From: an uncultured Prevotellaceae bacterium
Lineage (GTDB): Bacteria > Bacteroidota > Bacteroidia > Bacteroidales > Bacteroidaceae
Direction of reading: 5' to 3'
Assembly (NCBI GenBank): GCA_947306605.1
Contig: CAMZHB010000091.1
Coordinates: 1-6,995 of the forward strand
DNA length: 6,995 nucleotides
Of this stretch, positions 1 to 6,095 are shown one piece after another. A model generated the notes under the pieces. The model was not told the DNA's origin. It ran no database searches and worked only from the letters and a program-made list of their open reading frames with translations. Made by a program: the position numbers and the translations under genes. Positions within the stretch are counted from its first letter, which is position 1. Each line of letters begins with the position of its first letter.

Positions 1-438
1 GGACTGCTGTTGGAAAAGTTTGACGAGAGATTCCATGTGGAAATGTACATCACGGCCGACACCGCCGTATGGTATGACCAGAACCTGTGGGAACTGCGGG
101 GACGCGTTTGCGTGTGGAACGCTGACGGTACCATCTTCCGCTCGGAACTGCTCTACTGGAATATGGAACGCCACGAATTTTACTCTAATAAGTATTCCCG
201 CCTCGTATCGCCGCTGCGCAATGCCGAAGGCGTAAGTTTCCGCTCCAACGAACAGATGACCCAATACGAAGTGAACGTGGCCAAGGCCACATTCCCACTT
301 CCGAACGAAACGAACGAGGACAAGTCTGACGACACCGGCAACACCATTGAAGAACCGTTGCCCTCACGACCACCAATGGAAGCCCGTCCGAAAACGGAAA
401 AGCCCAAGAACCTGCCGCCTGGCGGACACTTCAAATGA
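1..438 (+). CDS. lptC: LptC-like LPS-export periplasmic protein, C-terminal part (5' end outside window)
   Basis: LptC is an inner-membrane-anchored periplasmic protein of the Lpt bridge; it receives lipopolysaccharide from the LptBFG ABC transporter and passes it to LptA. The frame is open from base 1, giving 145 visible residues; the N-terminal anchor and the true start lie upstream. The first ~90 visible residues have the alternating beta-strand pattern of the LptC/OstA jelly roll, including motifs typical of Bacteroidetes LptC: ITADTAVWY, LWELRGRV, FRSELLYWN and FRSNEQMTQYEV. The last ~45 residues are rich in Pro, Glu and Lys and look disordered, an extension beyond the folded domain. A TTG at position 10 could be read as a start, but the homology-like sequence begins right at the edge, so a partial gene is more likely. 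A GldE-like gene follows after 74 bp on the same strand with no clear promoter between, so co-transcription is plausible. The family call rests on motif recognition. Confidence 0.82.
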   Translation, partial: GLLLEKFDERFHVEMYITADTAVWYDQNLWELRGRVCVWNADGTIFRSELLYWNMERHEFYSNKYSRLVSPLRNAEGVSFRSNEQMTQYEVNVAKATFPLPNETNEDKSDDTGNTIEEPLPSRPPMEARPKTEKPKNLPPGGHFK

Positions 439-512
439 CACTTCGGTCACCAACAGCGACCCCACATCTCTCTTCAAACCGCCTGTCATATACCTATTAT
501 ATATAATACACC

Positions 513-1796
513 ATGAGTACCGCTGCATTATGGATTGTTTTTGCAATCAGCCTCTTGCTTCTCATGTTAGTGCAAGGGGGCGACACCGCTTTCCGCTACT
601 CCTTCAAATATCGTAGTGGAGTAGATTCGGAAGACAACAGCCTGACCGACCGAATGGTTTCACGCTTTTACCTCAAGCCCAGTCTCATGCTGGCTTCGCT
701 CCGTTGGTTATCGTTGGCCGCCGCCTTTTGCGTGACCTACGCCCTGCTTCAGTTGACCGAAGAATGGACACCATTTGTGTGGAACGGCCTCAGTTGGTTC
801 GTCAAGGGCATTCTCATCCTGATTGTCCTAGGTAGCCTCGGCTTCTTTCTGCCCCGCCTGCTCTGCGGACAACAACCCGACCAGTCGCTCCGTCTCTTAG
901 CTCAGCCTCTCTGCTTCGTCGGGCTCATCGCACGTCCCATCACTCTGTTGCTGCTCCAGCTGGCACGCCTCCTGATGGCATTATGCGGTTCGCGCTACAA
1001 CGAAAGGACCTTGGCATTCCTCTTGGGAAACCGACAACTCATGGACCCCATGCTGCGGCCTGCGCTGTCCACAGCCGAGCCTGACATCCGCGAGAACGAC
1101 ATGAAGATTTTCCGCAACGCGCTGGGCTTTTCCAACATCAAAGTGCGTGACTGCATTGTGCCACGCACTGAAATTGTAGCCGTGGAAACCGATGCCTCAC
1201 TCAACGAACTGATGCAAATGTTCGTCAACAGCGGCAAGAGCAAAATCATCGTGTACAAAGAAGACCTGGACCACATCGTAGGCTACGTCCACTCTTCCGA
1301 CATGTTCCGCCCCGCCGGCCGCAACAACTGGACAGGGTGTATCCGTGAGATTCCTGTGGTACCCGAATCAATGAATGCACAGAAAATGATGCAGATATTC
1401 ATGCAACAGAAAAAGTCGGTCGCTGTCGTGGCCGACGAGTTCGGAGGCACCAGCGGCATCATCTCGTTGGAAGATCTGGTCGAGGAAATCTTCGGCGACA
1501 TCGAAGATGAACACGATGTAGTCACTTACACTGCCCGGCAATTGGAAGAAGATGAATTTCTCCTTTCGGCACGTCTTGAAACCGAAAAAGTGAACGAACA
1601 GTTCGGCCTCAACCTGCCCGAATCGGACGAATATCTCACCATAGGAGGACTCATTTTGTTCCATTATCAGGATTTTCCGAAGCCTGGGCAAACCGTCACA
1701 ATTGGCAACTTCGAATTCAAAATTCTTAAAACTTCCACATCGAAAATAGACCTCGTCAAACTAAAAGTTAACCACGAGACCAAAAAAGAAAACTGA
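513..1796 (+). CDS. gldE: GldE/CorC-like membrane protein (DUF21-CBS-CBS-CorC_HlyC), hemolysin-family
   Basis: The 427-residue product has the full architecture of the CNNM/CorC family. A DUF21-type membrane domain (about 1-190) has hydrophobic segments near 5-20, 61-82, 93-117 and 129-158. A CBS pair follows (about 212-270 and 275-332). A C-terminal CorC_HlyC domain covers about 342-420. The family signature VADEFGGTSGIISLEDLVEE (307-326) with FGDIEDEHD after it is intact. Family members are linked to Mg2+/Co2+ or Na+ transport. In Bacteroidetes the form beside these neighbours is usually annotated as gliding-motility protein GldE or as a hemolysin, although most Bacteroidales do not glide, so its role here is unknown. 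The start has an A/T-rich leader without Shine-Dalgarno and lies 74 bp after lptC, probably in one operon. The membrane-domain motif usually written GExxPK reads GFFLPR (110-115), an oddity treated in the findings. Family assignment is firm; transport activity is not shown. Confidence 0.88.
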   Translation: MSTAALWIVFAISLLLLMLVQGGDTAFRYSFKYRSGVDSEDNSLTDRMVSRFYLKPSLMLASLRWLSLAAAFCVTYALLQLTEEWTPFVWNGLSWFVKGILILIVLGSLGFFLPRLLCGQQPDQSLRLLAQPLCFVGLIARPITLLLLQLARLLMALCGSRYNERTLAFLLGNRQLMDPMLRPALSTAEPDIRENDMKIFRNALGFSNIKVRDCIVPRTEIVAVETDASLNELMQMFVNSGKSKIIVYKEDLDHIVGYVHSSDMFRPAGRNNWTGCIREIPVVPESMNAQKMMQIFMQQKKSVAVVADEFGGTSGIISLEDLVEEIFGDIEDEHDVVTYTARQLEEDEFLLSARLETEKVNEQFGLNLPESDEYLTIGGLILFHYQDFPKPGQTVTIGNFEFKILKTSTSKIDLVKLKVNHETKKEN

Positions 1797-1824
1797 AAAT
1801 TCACGCTATATCCTATCTTTTTTA

Positions 1825-1832
1825 TAACTTTG
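1825..1832 (+). promoter_or_regulatory. Putative Bacteroidetes -7 promoter box (TAACTTTG) of the PpiD-type gene
   Basis: An exact match to the Bacteroidetes primary-sigma -7 element TAnnTTTG lies 46 bp before the ATG at 1879. No convincing -33 TTTG is visible at 19-21 bp upstream. The predicted transcript would start about 1836-1840, leaving a leader of ~40 nt that is very A-rich and has no Shine-Dalgarno, a style common in well-expressed Bacteroidetes genes. The element suggests this gene is transcribed separately from, or in addition to, the upstream genes. Confidence 0.55.
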
Positions 1833-1878
1833 CGTGCTCGAAATATCAACACGAAAAATAATAAAATAAAATAACGTA

Positions 1879-4047
1879 ATGGCAGCTTTACAAAAAATCA
1901 GAAGCAAGGCTATCTTGCTCATCGTAATCATTGCCCTGGGTCTTTTCGCGTTCATCGCCGAGCCCATGGTACAGTCCATACGCACCATGCTTGGTCAAAG
2001 CAGTTTGCAAGTGGGTAAAGTGTATGGACAGGAAATCAATACTCAGGAATTCCAACAACTGTTGGACTCCTATCAGGAAATGATGAAATACTCCCGCGGA
2101 GTCAACGCACTCAGCGAAGAGGAGAATGCACAGGCCAAAGACGCCGCCTGGCAGATGTACGTCAACTACCAGCTCATCTCTCACGAGTGTGAAAAGGTGG
2201 GTCTCACTGTGACCGACGAAGAACTGCAACAAGCCATCAACGAAGGCACCAACCCTGTGCTGCAGCAGATTCGTGACTTCGTGAACCCGCAAACGGGACG
2301 CTTCGACGCCACCACCATGAAAAATTTCCTCACACAGTACCAACAGATGCAGTCCAACCCTGCCCAGTACGGACAGTACATGGAGCAGTTCGACCGCCTC
2401 TATAAGATTTGGCAGTATGTGGAGAAAACGCTCCGTGAGAACCTGCTCGAACAGAAATGGCAAGTGCTTATCGGTAAGGGCATCCTTTCCAATACGACCG
2501 AAGCCAAGATGGCCTATGAAGGCACGGCCAACAGCAGCGACCTTCTGCTGGCTGCCCTGCCCTACAGCACGGTCAACGACAACGACGTGAAGGTAACCGA
2601 CGCCGAACTGAAGGCCAAGTACGAAGAACTGAAGGAAAACTTCCTTGTTCCCGTTGAGACCCGCGACATCAAGTACGTTGTTTCCAGCGTCATTCCGAGC
2701 GACCAGGACCGTGAAGACCTCCTGGCAGAGCTTACCGAAGTTGCCCAGCTACTCGACAGCACCAACGAAGTAGGCCCCGTAGTCAGCAACAGCAACAGCC
2801 AACTGAACTACAAGAACCTCTTCGTTACCAAGAACGCCTTCCCCGGTGACATCCAGAACCAGCTCGACTCTGTTGCTGTTGGCGGCATCAAGGGTCCGTA
2901 CTTCAACGAAGTCGACAACACTTGCAATATCATCAAGATGATTGGCAAGACCACGGCTCCCGACTCTGTCCAGTACTGTCAGATTCAAGTGGGCGGCAAA
3001 GACGCCGACGACGCCCACAAGCGTGCCGACAGCATCTACACCGCTCTCCAAGGTGGTGACCACTATGCCGAACTCGCCAAGAAATACCAGCAGGAAGGCA
3101 AGGAGATGTGGCTTACTTCAGCCGACTACGAGAACAGCCAACTCGACGAGAGTGGCCTGCGTCTCATCACGGCCATCACCACGTTGGCTCCCAACCAGAT
3201 GGAAAACCTGAAGTTTGATGGTGGCGGTGCCGTCATCATCAAGGTGCTCGACCGCAAAGCCAATGTGACCAAGTACAACGTGGCCGTCGTTAAGCGTCGT
3301 CTGCAGCCCGGCAAAGAAACCGACAGTAAGATCGACAACAACTTCCGCCAGTTCCTCACCAGCTGCAAGACTGTCAAGGACATGGAAGACAACGCCGCCA
3401 AGTATGGTCTCACCGTTCAGTCCATCAAAGACTTCACCAGCAACCAGCATTACATCGGCCGCATCCTCAACTCCACCGAAGCCCTCCGTTGGGTTTTCGA
3501 AGCCAAGGAAGGCCAGATTTCCCGCGACCTCAAGGATTACCGTTGCATGGGTAACAACACCGAATACGACAACCTCCTCCTCGTAGGTCTCGACAAGATT
3601 CACAAAGCCGGTTACCGCGACCTCGCCGATGTGGAAGACATCGTACGCACCGAAGTGCTCCGCGACAAAAAGGCCGAAATGCTCAAGGCAAAGTTCAAGG
3701 ACGTGAAGACCATCGACCAGGCCCGTGCCATCCCCGGTGTCGTAGTTGATACCCTCAAGTCTGTCAACTTCGCTGGCGTCAGCCAGGTGGCCAGCACCGG
3801 TTCCTACGAGCCCGCCATCAACGGCAGCGCATGGAACAAGAAGGAAGGCGAATTCGTAGCACCCGTCAAGGGTTACGGCGCCGTCTATGCTTACCAGGTG
3901 ATTGGCACGCAGAAGGACGAAAGCACTTTCAACGAGAAAGAGCAGAAACAGATGATAGCACAGCGTTACCTCAGCAATCTCCGCAACCTCATTGACGACT
4001 TGAGTCAGAAAGCTAAGGTGAAAGACCGTCGCTACATATTCTTCTAA
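1879..4047 (+). CDS. ppiD: PpiD/SurA-type membrane-anchored periplasmic folding factor (peptidylprolyl isomerase family)
   Basis: The 722-residue protein has PpiD-like architecture. A short cytoplasmic start precedes a single membrane segment (about 11-29). A long SurA_N-type helical chaperone domain follows (about 37-250), including the typical GKVYGQEINTQEFQQLLDSY stretch (46-65). A possible degenerate parvulin-like module lies at about 262-358, a clearer parvulin-like module at about 363-460 (A-D-SIYTALQGGDHYAELAKKY pattern at 380-403), and a C-terminal region runs to 722. Proteins of this kind sit in the inner membrane facing the periplasm and help outer-membrane and secreted proteins fold. 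The start MAALQKIRSKAILL is the usual Bacteroidales form of this family, and length is close to the ~700 residues normal there. The histidines expected at both ends of an active parvulin domain appear replaced, so it may be a chaperone without isomerase activity. It has its own promoter box, follows the GldE-like gene after 82 bp, and is convergent with aroC. Confidence 0.88.
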   Translation: MAALQKIRSKAILLIVIIALGLFAFIAEPMVQSIRTMLGQSSLQVGKVYGQEINTQEFQQLLDSYQEMMKYSRGVNALSEEENAQAKDAAWQMYVNYQLISHECEKVGLTVTDEELQQAINEGTNPVLQQIRDFVNPQTGRFDATTMKNFLTQYQQMQSNPAQYGQYMEQFDRLYKIWQYVEKTLRENLLEQKWQVLIGKGILSNTTEAKMAYEGTANSSDLLLAALPYSTVNDNDVKVTDAELKAKYEELKENFLVPVETRDIKYVVSSVIPSDQDREDLLAELTEVAQLLDSTNEVGPVVSNSNSQLNYKNLFVTKNAFPGDIQNQLDSVAVGGIKGPYFNEVDNTCNIIKMIGKTTAPDSVQYCQIQVGGKDADDAHKRADSIYTALQGGDHYAELAKKYQQEGKEMWLTSADYENSQLDESGLRLITAITTLAPNQMENLKFDGGGAVIIKVLDRKANVTKYNVAVVKRRLQPGKETDSKIDNNFRQFLTSCKTVKDMEDNAAKYGLTVQSIKDFTSNQHYIGRILNSTEALRWVFEAKEGQISRDLKDYRCMGNNTEYDNLLLVGLDKIHKAGYRDLADVEDIVRTEVLRDKKAEMLKAKFKDVKTIDQARAIPGVVVDTLKSVNFAGVSQVASTGSYEPAINGSAWNKKEGEFVAPVKGYGAVYAYQVIGTQKDESTFNEKEQKQMIAQRYLSNLRNLIDDLSQKAKVKDRRYIFF

Positions 4048-4088
4048 ATCTTCATTACTCTTATATTTTTAATTGTGTTTGTAATCGG

Positions 4089-4115
4089 ATGCGCCTCCTT
4101 TTTGGGGAGGCGCAT
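4089..4115 (+). terminator. Hairpin downstream of the PpiD-type gene, probable terminator
   Basis: Perfect 10-bp stem (4089-4098 with 4106-4115, ATGCGCCTCC arm) around a 7-nt T-rich loop, starting 42 bp after the stop codon. The 3' tail is only a short T run (TTT within 4115-4118), so termination efficiency is uncertain, but its G+C-rich stem and position suit the end of the + strand transcript. Confidence 0.6.
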
Positions 4116-4140
4116 TTCCGTACCTGTTGCTGTCATAAAA

Positions 4141-4192
4141 GATGCGGAAGCGTACTCTGTCGAGTACATTTCCGCATCTTGTCTTTATCTTA
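4141..4192. terminator. Long hairpin between convergent genes, probable bidirectional terminator
   Basis: Two 17-nt arms (4141-4157 and 4162-4178) pair with only one G-T wobble and one C/A mismatch around a TGTC loop. On the + strand the stem is followed by a T-rich stretch (4179-4192). On the - strand it is followed by TTTTATG, from the AAAA at 4137-4140. A T tail on both sides fits termination of both the PpiD-type gene (+) and the slyD-aroC unit (-), whose aroC stop codon lies 25 bp past the right arm. Confidence 0.72.
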
Positions 4193-4202
4193 TTGAAAAT
4201 CT

Positions 4203-5288
4203 CTATACGAAACTACGCCGCGCACGGTCCTGCAGATACAGGTCGAGCAGCGTGATGGCCGCCATAGCCTCCACCACGGGCACGGCCCTGGGCAAGACGC
4301 ACGGGTCGTGACGGCCGCGGGCCTTGAAAGTAAGCAGCTGTCCTCCGGTCGTCACCGTCTGCTGGTCTTGCAACAGCGTGGCCACGGGTTTGAAGGCCAC
4401 GCGGAACACGATGTCCTGTCCGTTGCTGATGCCCCCCTGTATGCCACCGCTGCGGTTGGTCGCCGTCGTCACGCCACCTTGTCCGTCGGGCACGAAGGCA
4501 TCGTTCTGTTCACTGCCGCGACCGCCAGATCCGGCAAAGCCCAGTCCATACTCGAAACCTTTTGCGGCATTGATACTCATCATCGCCGCCGCCAGTTCAG
4601 CCTGCAGACGTCCGAACACCGGTTCACCCACTCCTGCCGGACAGCCTTTGACAACGCAGGTGACAACGCCGCCGACCGTGTCGCCAGCCGCCTTCACCGC
4701 GTCGATCCGTGCCGCCATACGCTCCGCCGTAGCCTTGTCGGGGCAACGCACGGCATTCGTCTCCGTCACACCGAGGTCATAGTGCCTGTAATCATGCTCC
4801 AGCGCGATGTCGCCCACCTGCGAGGTATAAGCCGTCACGCTCACGCCGAGCGTGCGCAGGGCCATTTTGGCAAAAGCACCGGCCACGCAGCGCGTCAGCG
4901 TCTCGCGGGCACTGGCACGTCCGCCGCCACGGTGGTCGCGGACACCGTATTTGCTGAAATAAGTATAGTCGGCATGCGAAGGCCGGAACACGTTGCGCAT
5001 GGCGTCGTAGTCGTCCGGGTGCTGGTTCGTGTTTCTCACAACGAAACCGATGGGCGTACCCGTCGTGCGGCCCTCGAAGATACCCGAGAGCAGTTCCACC
5101 TCGTCCGGCTCCTCACGCGATGTCGTCAGCGCGCTCTGCCCGGGCCGCCGCCGCGCCATCTCGCGACGCAGCAGGTCCATATCCACAGCCACGCCCGAAG
5201 GCATGCCGTCGATGACACCGCCGATGGCGGGGCCATGACTCTCGCCGAACGACGTCAGGCGGAAAAGGGTACCGAAAGTGTTCATCAT
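4203..5288 (-). CDS. aroC: Chorismate synthase
   Basis: This cytoplasmic enzyme catalyses the last shikimate-pathway step, 5-enolpyruvylshikimate-3-phosphate to chorismate, needing reduced FMN. The 361-residue product matches normal family length and carries all main signatures: FGESHG (14-19), RRRPGQ (46-51), RPSHADYTY (102-110), GGGRASARET (121-130), SINAAKGFEYG (238-248), GSGGRGSEQNDAF (253-265), NRSGGIQGGISNGQDI (278-293) and GRHDPCVLPRAVPVVEAM (325-342). The two active-site histidines correspond to H18 and H105. Two Met codons stand in tandem at the start; the second (5285) gives the MNTFG beginning common in the family, so the true start could be either. It lies 41 bp downstream of slyD on the same strand, with no promoter box seen between, suggesting co-transcription. 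Its base composition is visibly richer in G+C than the flanking genes. Confidence 0.97.
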   Translation of the reverse strand: MMNTFGTLFRLTSFGESHGPAIGGVIDGMPSGVAVDMDLLRREMARRRPGQSALTTSREEPDEVELLSGIFEGRTTGTPIGFVVRNTNQHPDDYDAMRNVFRPSHADYTYFSKYGVRDHRGGGRASARETLTRCVAGAFAKMALRTLGVSVTAYTSQVGDIALEHDYRHYDLGVTETNAVRCPDKATAERMAARIDAVKAAGDTVGGVVTCVVKGCPAGVGEPVFGRLQAELAAAMMSINAAKGFEYGLGFAGSGGRGSEQNDAFVPDGQGGVTTATNRSGGIQGGISNGQDIVFRVAFKPVATLLQDQQTVTTGGQLLTFKARGRHDPCVLPRAVPVVEAMAAITLLDLYLQDRARRSFV

Positions 5289-5290
5289 AA

Positions 5291-5316
5291 ATGAATAATT
5301 AAAAATGAACCATTAA
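5291..5316. repeat. Short imperfect A/T-rich tandem repeat between slyD and aroC
   Basis: Two 12-nt units, ATGAATAATTAA (5291-5302) and ATGAACCATTAA (5305-5316), match at 10 of 12 positions with a 14-nt period. They fill most of the slyD-aroC gap just upstream of the aroC start. On the - strand this is a T-rich leader without Shine-Dalgarno. Simple A/T-rich repeats of this sort are not rare in Bacteroidales intergenic DNA, and no function is implied. Confidence 0.4.
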
Positions 5317-5329
5317 TAAAGAGAAGGTA

Positions 5330-5914
5330 TCAGTGGCAGCCACAGCCGCAGCCTTCGCCGTGCTCATGGCTGCACGCCTCGTCGTGGCAATGGCCGCAGC
5401 AGCACTCGTCGTCGCCCGCCATCTTCTTCGCCAAATCGCTCATTTCCTCCAGCGTGGCCTCGCGCGACACGAGCACACGGCCGCGGAAATGGAGGTCCTT
5501 GCCAGCCAGCGGGTGGTTCAGGTTCACAACCACCTTGCTGTCCTGCACCTCTTCCACGATGGCGTTAAACTGGTTGCCGTCCTCATTGGCCAGCGGAATC
5601 ACGTTGCCCGGATAGATATGGACCTCGTCAAACTTCCCGTTCACTTCGAAGATAGTCTTGTCGAGTTCCACCACGTGTTCGTCCACGTATTCACCGTAAG
5701 CCTCGGCCACAGGCACCACGAAGTCGAACGTCTCGCCCTCAGCCGTAGCCAATATATGCTCCTCAAAAGCCGTCAGAGCAAAGTCCATGCCTGTCACAAA
5801 CTTCAGGGGATGCTCCTTCGAAGTCTTCTCGACCATATCCCAGTTACCCGTCTCATTGGGCACATACAGTTCATACATCACTTCGACGTACTTGTTATTC
5901 TGTTTCGTTTCCAT
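5330..5914 (-). CDS. slyD: SlyD-like FKBP-type peptidyl-prolyl isomerase with Cys/His-rich tail
   Basis: A cytoplasmic FKBP-type prolyl isomerase and chaperone of the SlyD type. The 194-residue product shows the split FKBP fold (about 8-75 and 128-150), with the characteristic EAYGEY (71-76) and NLNHPLAGKDLHFRGRVL (131-148). The inserted-flap chaperone domain (about 78-125) includes GKFDEVHIYPGNVIPL (93-108). The C-terminal tail 171-194 holds eight Cys (171-173, 176, 181, 189, 191, 193) and five His (175, 177, 183, 185, 194). SlyD tails of this kind bind nickel and other metals; in E. coli SlyD supplies Ni to hydrogenase assembly, but no Ni enzyme is in this window. The start is supported by the family's VxYxLY segment beginning ~11 residues in and by a promoter box just upstream. 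aroC follows on the same strand. Some Bacteroidetes homologues lack such a strong tail, so the tail is a real feature of this copy. Confidence 0.93.
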   Translation of the reverse strand: METKQNNKYVEVMYELYVPNETGNWDMVEKTSKEHPLKFVTGMDFALTAFEEHILATAEGETFDFVVPVAEAYGEYVDEHVVELDKTIFEVNGKFDEVHIYPGNVIPLANEDGNQFNAIVEEVQDSKVVVNLNHPLAGKDLHFRGRVLVSREATLEEMSDLAKKMAGDDECCCGHCHDEACSHEHGEGCGCGCH

Positions 5915-5930
5915 TTCGTTGATTTTATTG

Positions 5931-5938
5931 CAAATTTA
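5931..5938 (-). promoter_or_regulatory. Putative -7 promoter box (TAAATTTG) for slyD-aroC
   Basis: Read on the - strand, TAAATTTG matches the Bacteroidetes -7 consensus TAnnTTTG exactly and ends 16 bp before the slyD ATG at 5914. Transcription would start about 5925-5928, giving a leader of only 10-14 nt. No clear -33 TTTG is visible on that strand. Confidence 0.5.
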
Positions 5939-6016
5939 CATAATAATCCACAGCAGAGAACCATCACATGCCTATAAAATCATGCCTCTATTGAAAAAAA
6001 TGGTTTAAACAATGGC

Positions 6017-6035
6017 CGTAATAATAAATATTACG
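6017..6035. promoter_or_regulatory. Inverted repeat abutting the lipoprotein promoter, possible operator
   Basis: CGTAATA (6017-6023) and TATTACG (6029-6035) are perfect inverted 7-bp half-sites around a 5-bp A/T spacer. The 19-bp site ends directly at the -7 box at 6036, the spacing region where a bound regulator would touch RNA polymerase. This could be a binding site for a dimeric regulator, or chance in A/T-rich DNA; no regulator gene is visible nearby. Confidence 0.3.
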
Positions 6036-6043
6036 TAAATTTG
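6036..6043 (+). promoter_or_regulatory. Putative -7 promoter box (TAAATTTG) for the lipoprotein gene
   Basis: Exact match to TAnnTTTG, 52 bp upstream of the ATG at 6096. It is identical to the slyD box on the opposite strand, so the 181-bp intergenic space carries two divergent promoters about 100 bp apart. The -33 element is not evident. The predicted leader is ~48 nt and ends in AAAAAAGAG, a weak possible ribosome binding site 5 nt before the start. Confidence 0.55.
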
Positions 6044-6095
6044 TGCCGTATCTGTATTGCAAACATACTGATTAACCCTATAAAAAAGAGTAATT

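Noticed and set aside
491..512. A TATA-rich stretch before the GldE-like gene as a promoter
   Set aside because: It has no TAnnTTTG box; A/T-rich leaders are usual before start codons in this lineage.
1888..2463. A 191-codon - strand ORF inside the PpiD-type gene
   Set aside because: Falls wholly within a long, well-supported coding gene on the other strand and has no own promoter box or family resemblance.
3118..3603. A 161-codon - strand ORF in the same gene
   Set aside because: Same reasoning; its Val/Gly/Glu-rich product mirrors the + strand codon bias.
4308..5294. A 328-codon + strand ORF lying antisense to aroC
   Set aside because: It lies opposite a gene with every chorismate synthase motif; high G+C removes stop codons from the opposite strand. 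Its product is rich in Arg and His and shows no domain.
5333..5977. A 214-codon + strand ORF antisense to slyD
   Set aside because: Shadow of a clear SlyD gene; the product has no recognisable domain and crosses the slyD promoter.
5967..5987. CATGCCT repeated 14 bp apart upstream of slyD
   Set aside because: Seven bases repeated once in A/T-rich DNA is too short to support as an operator.
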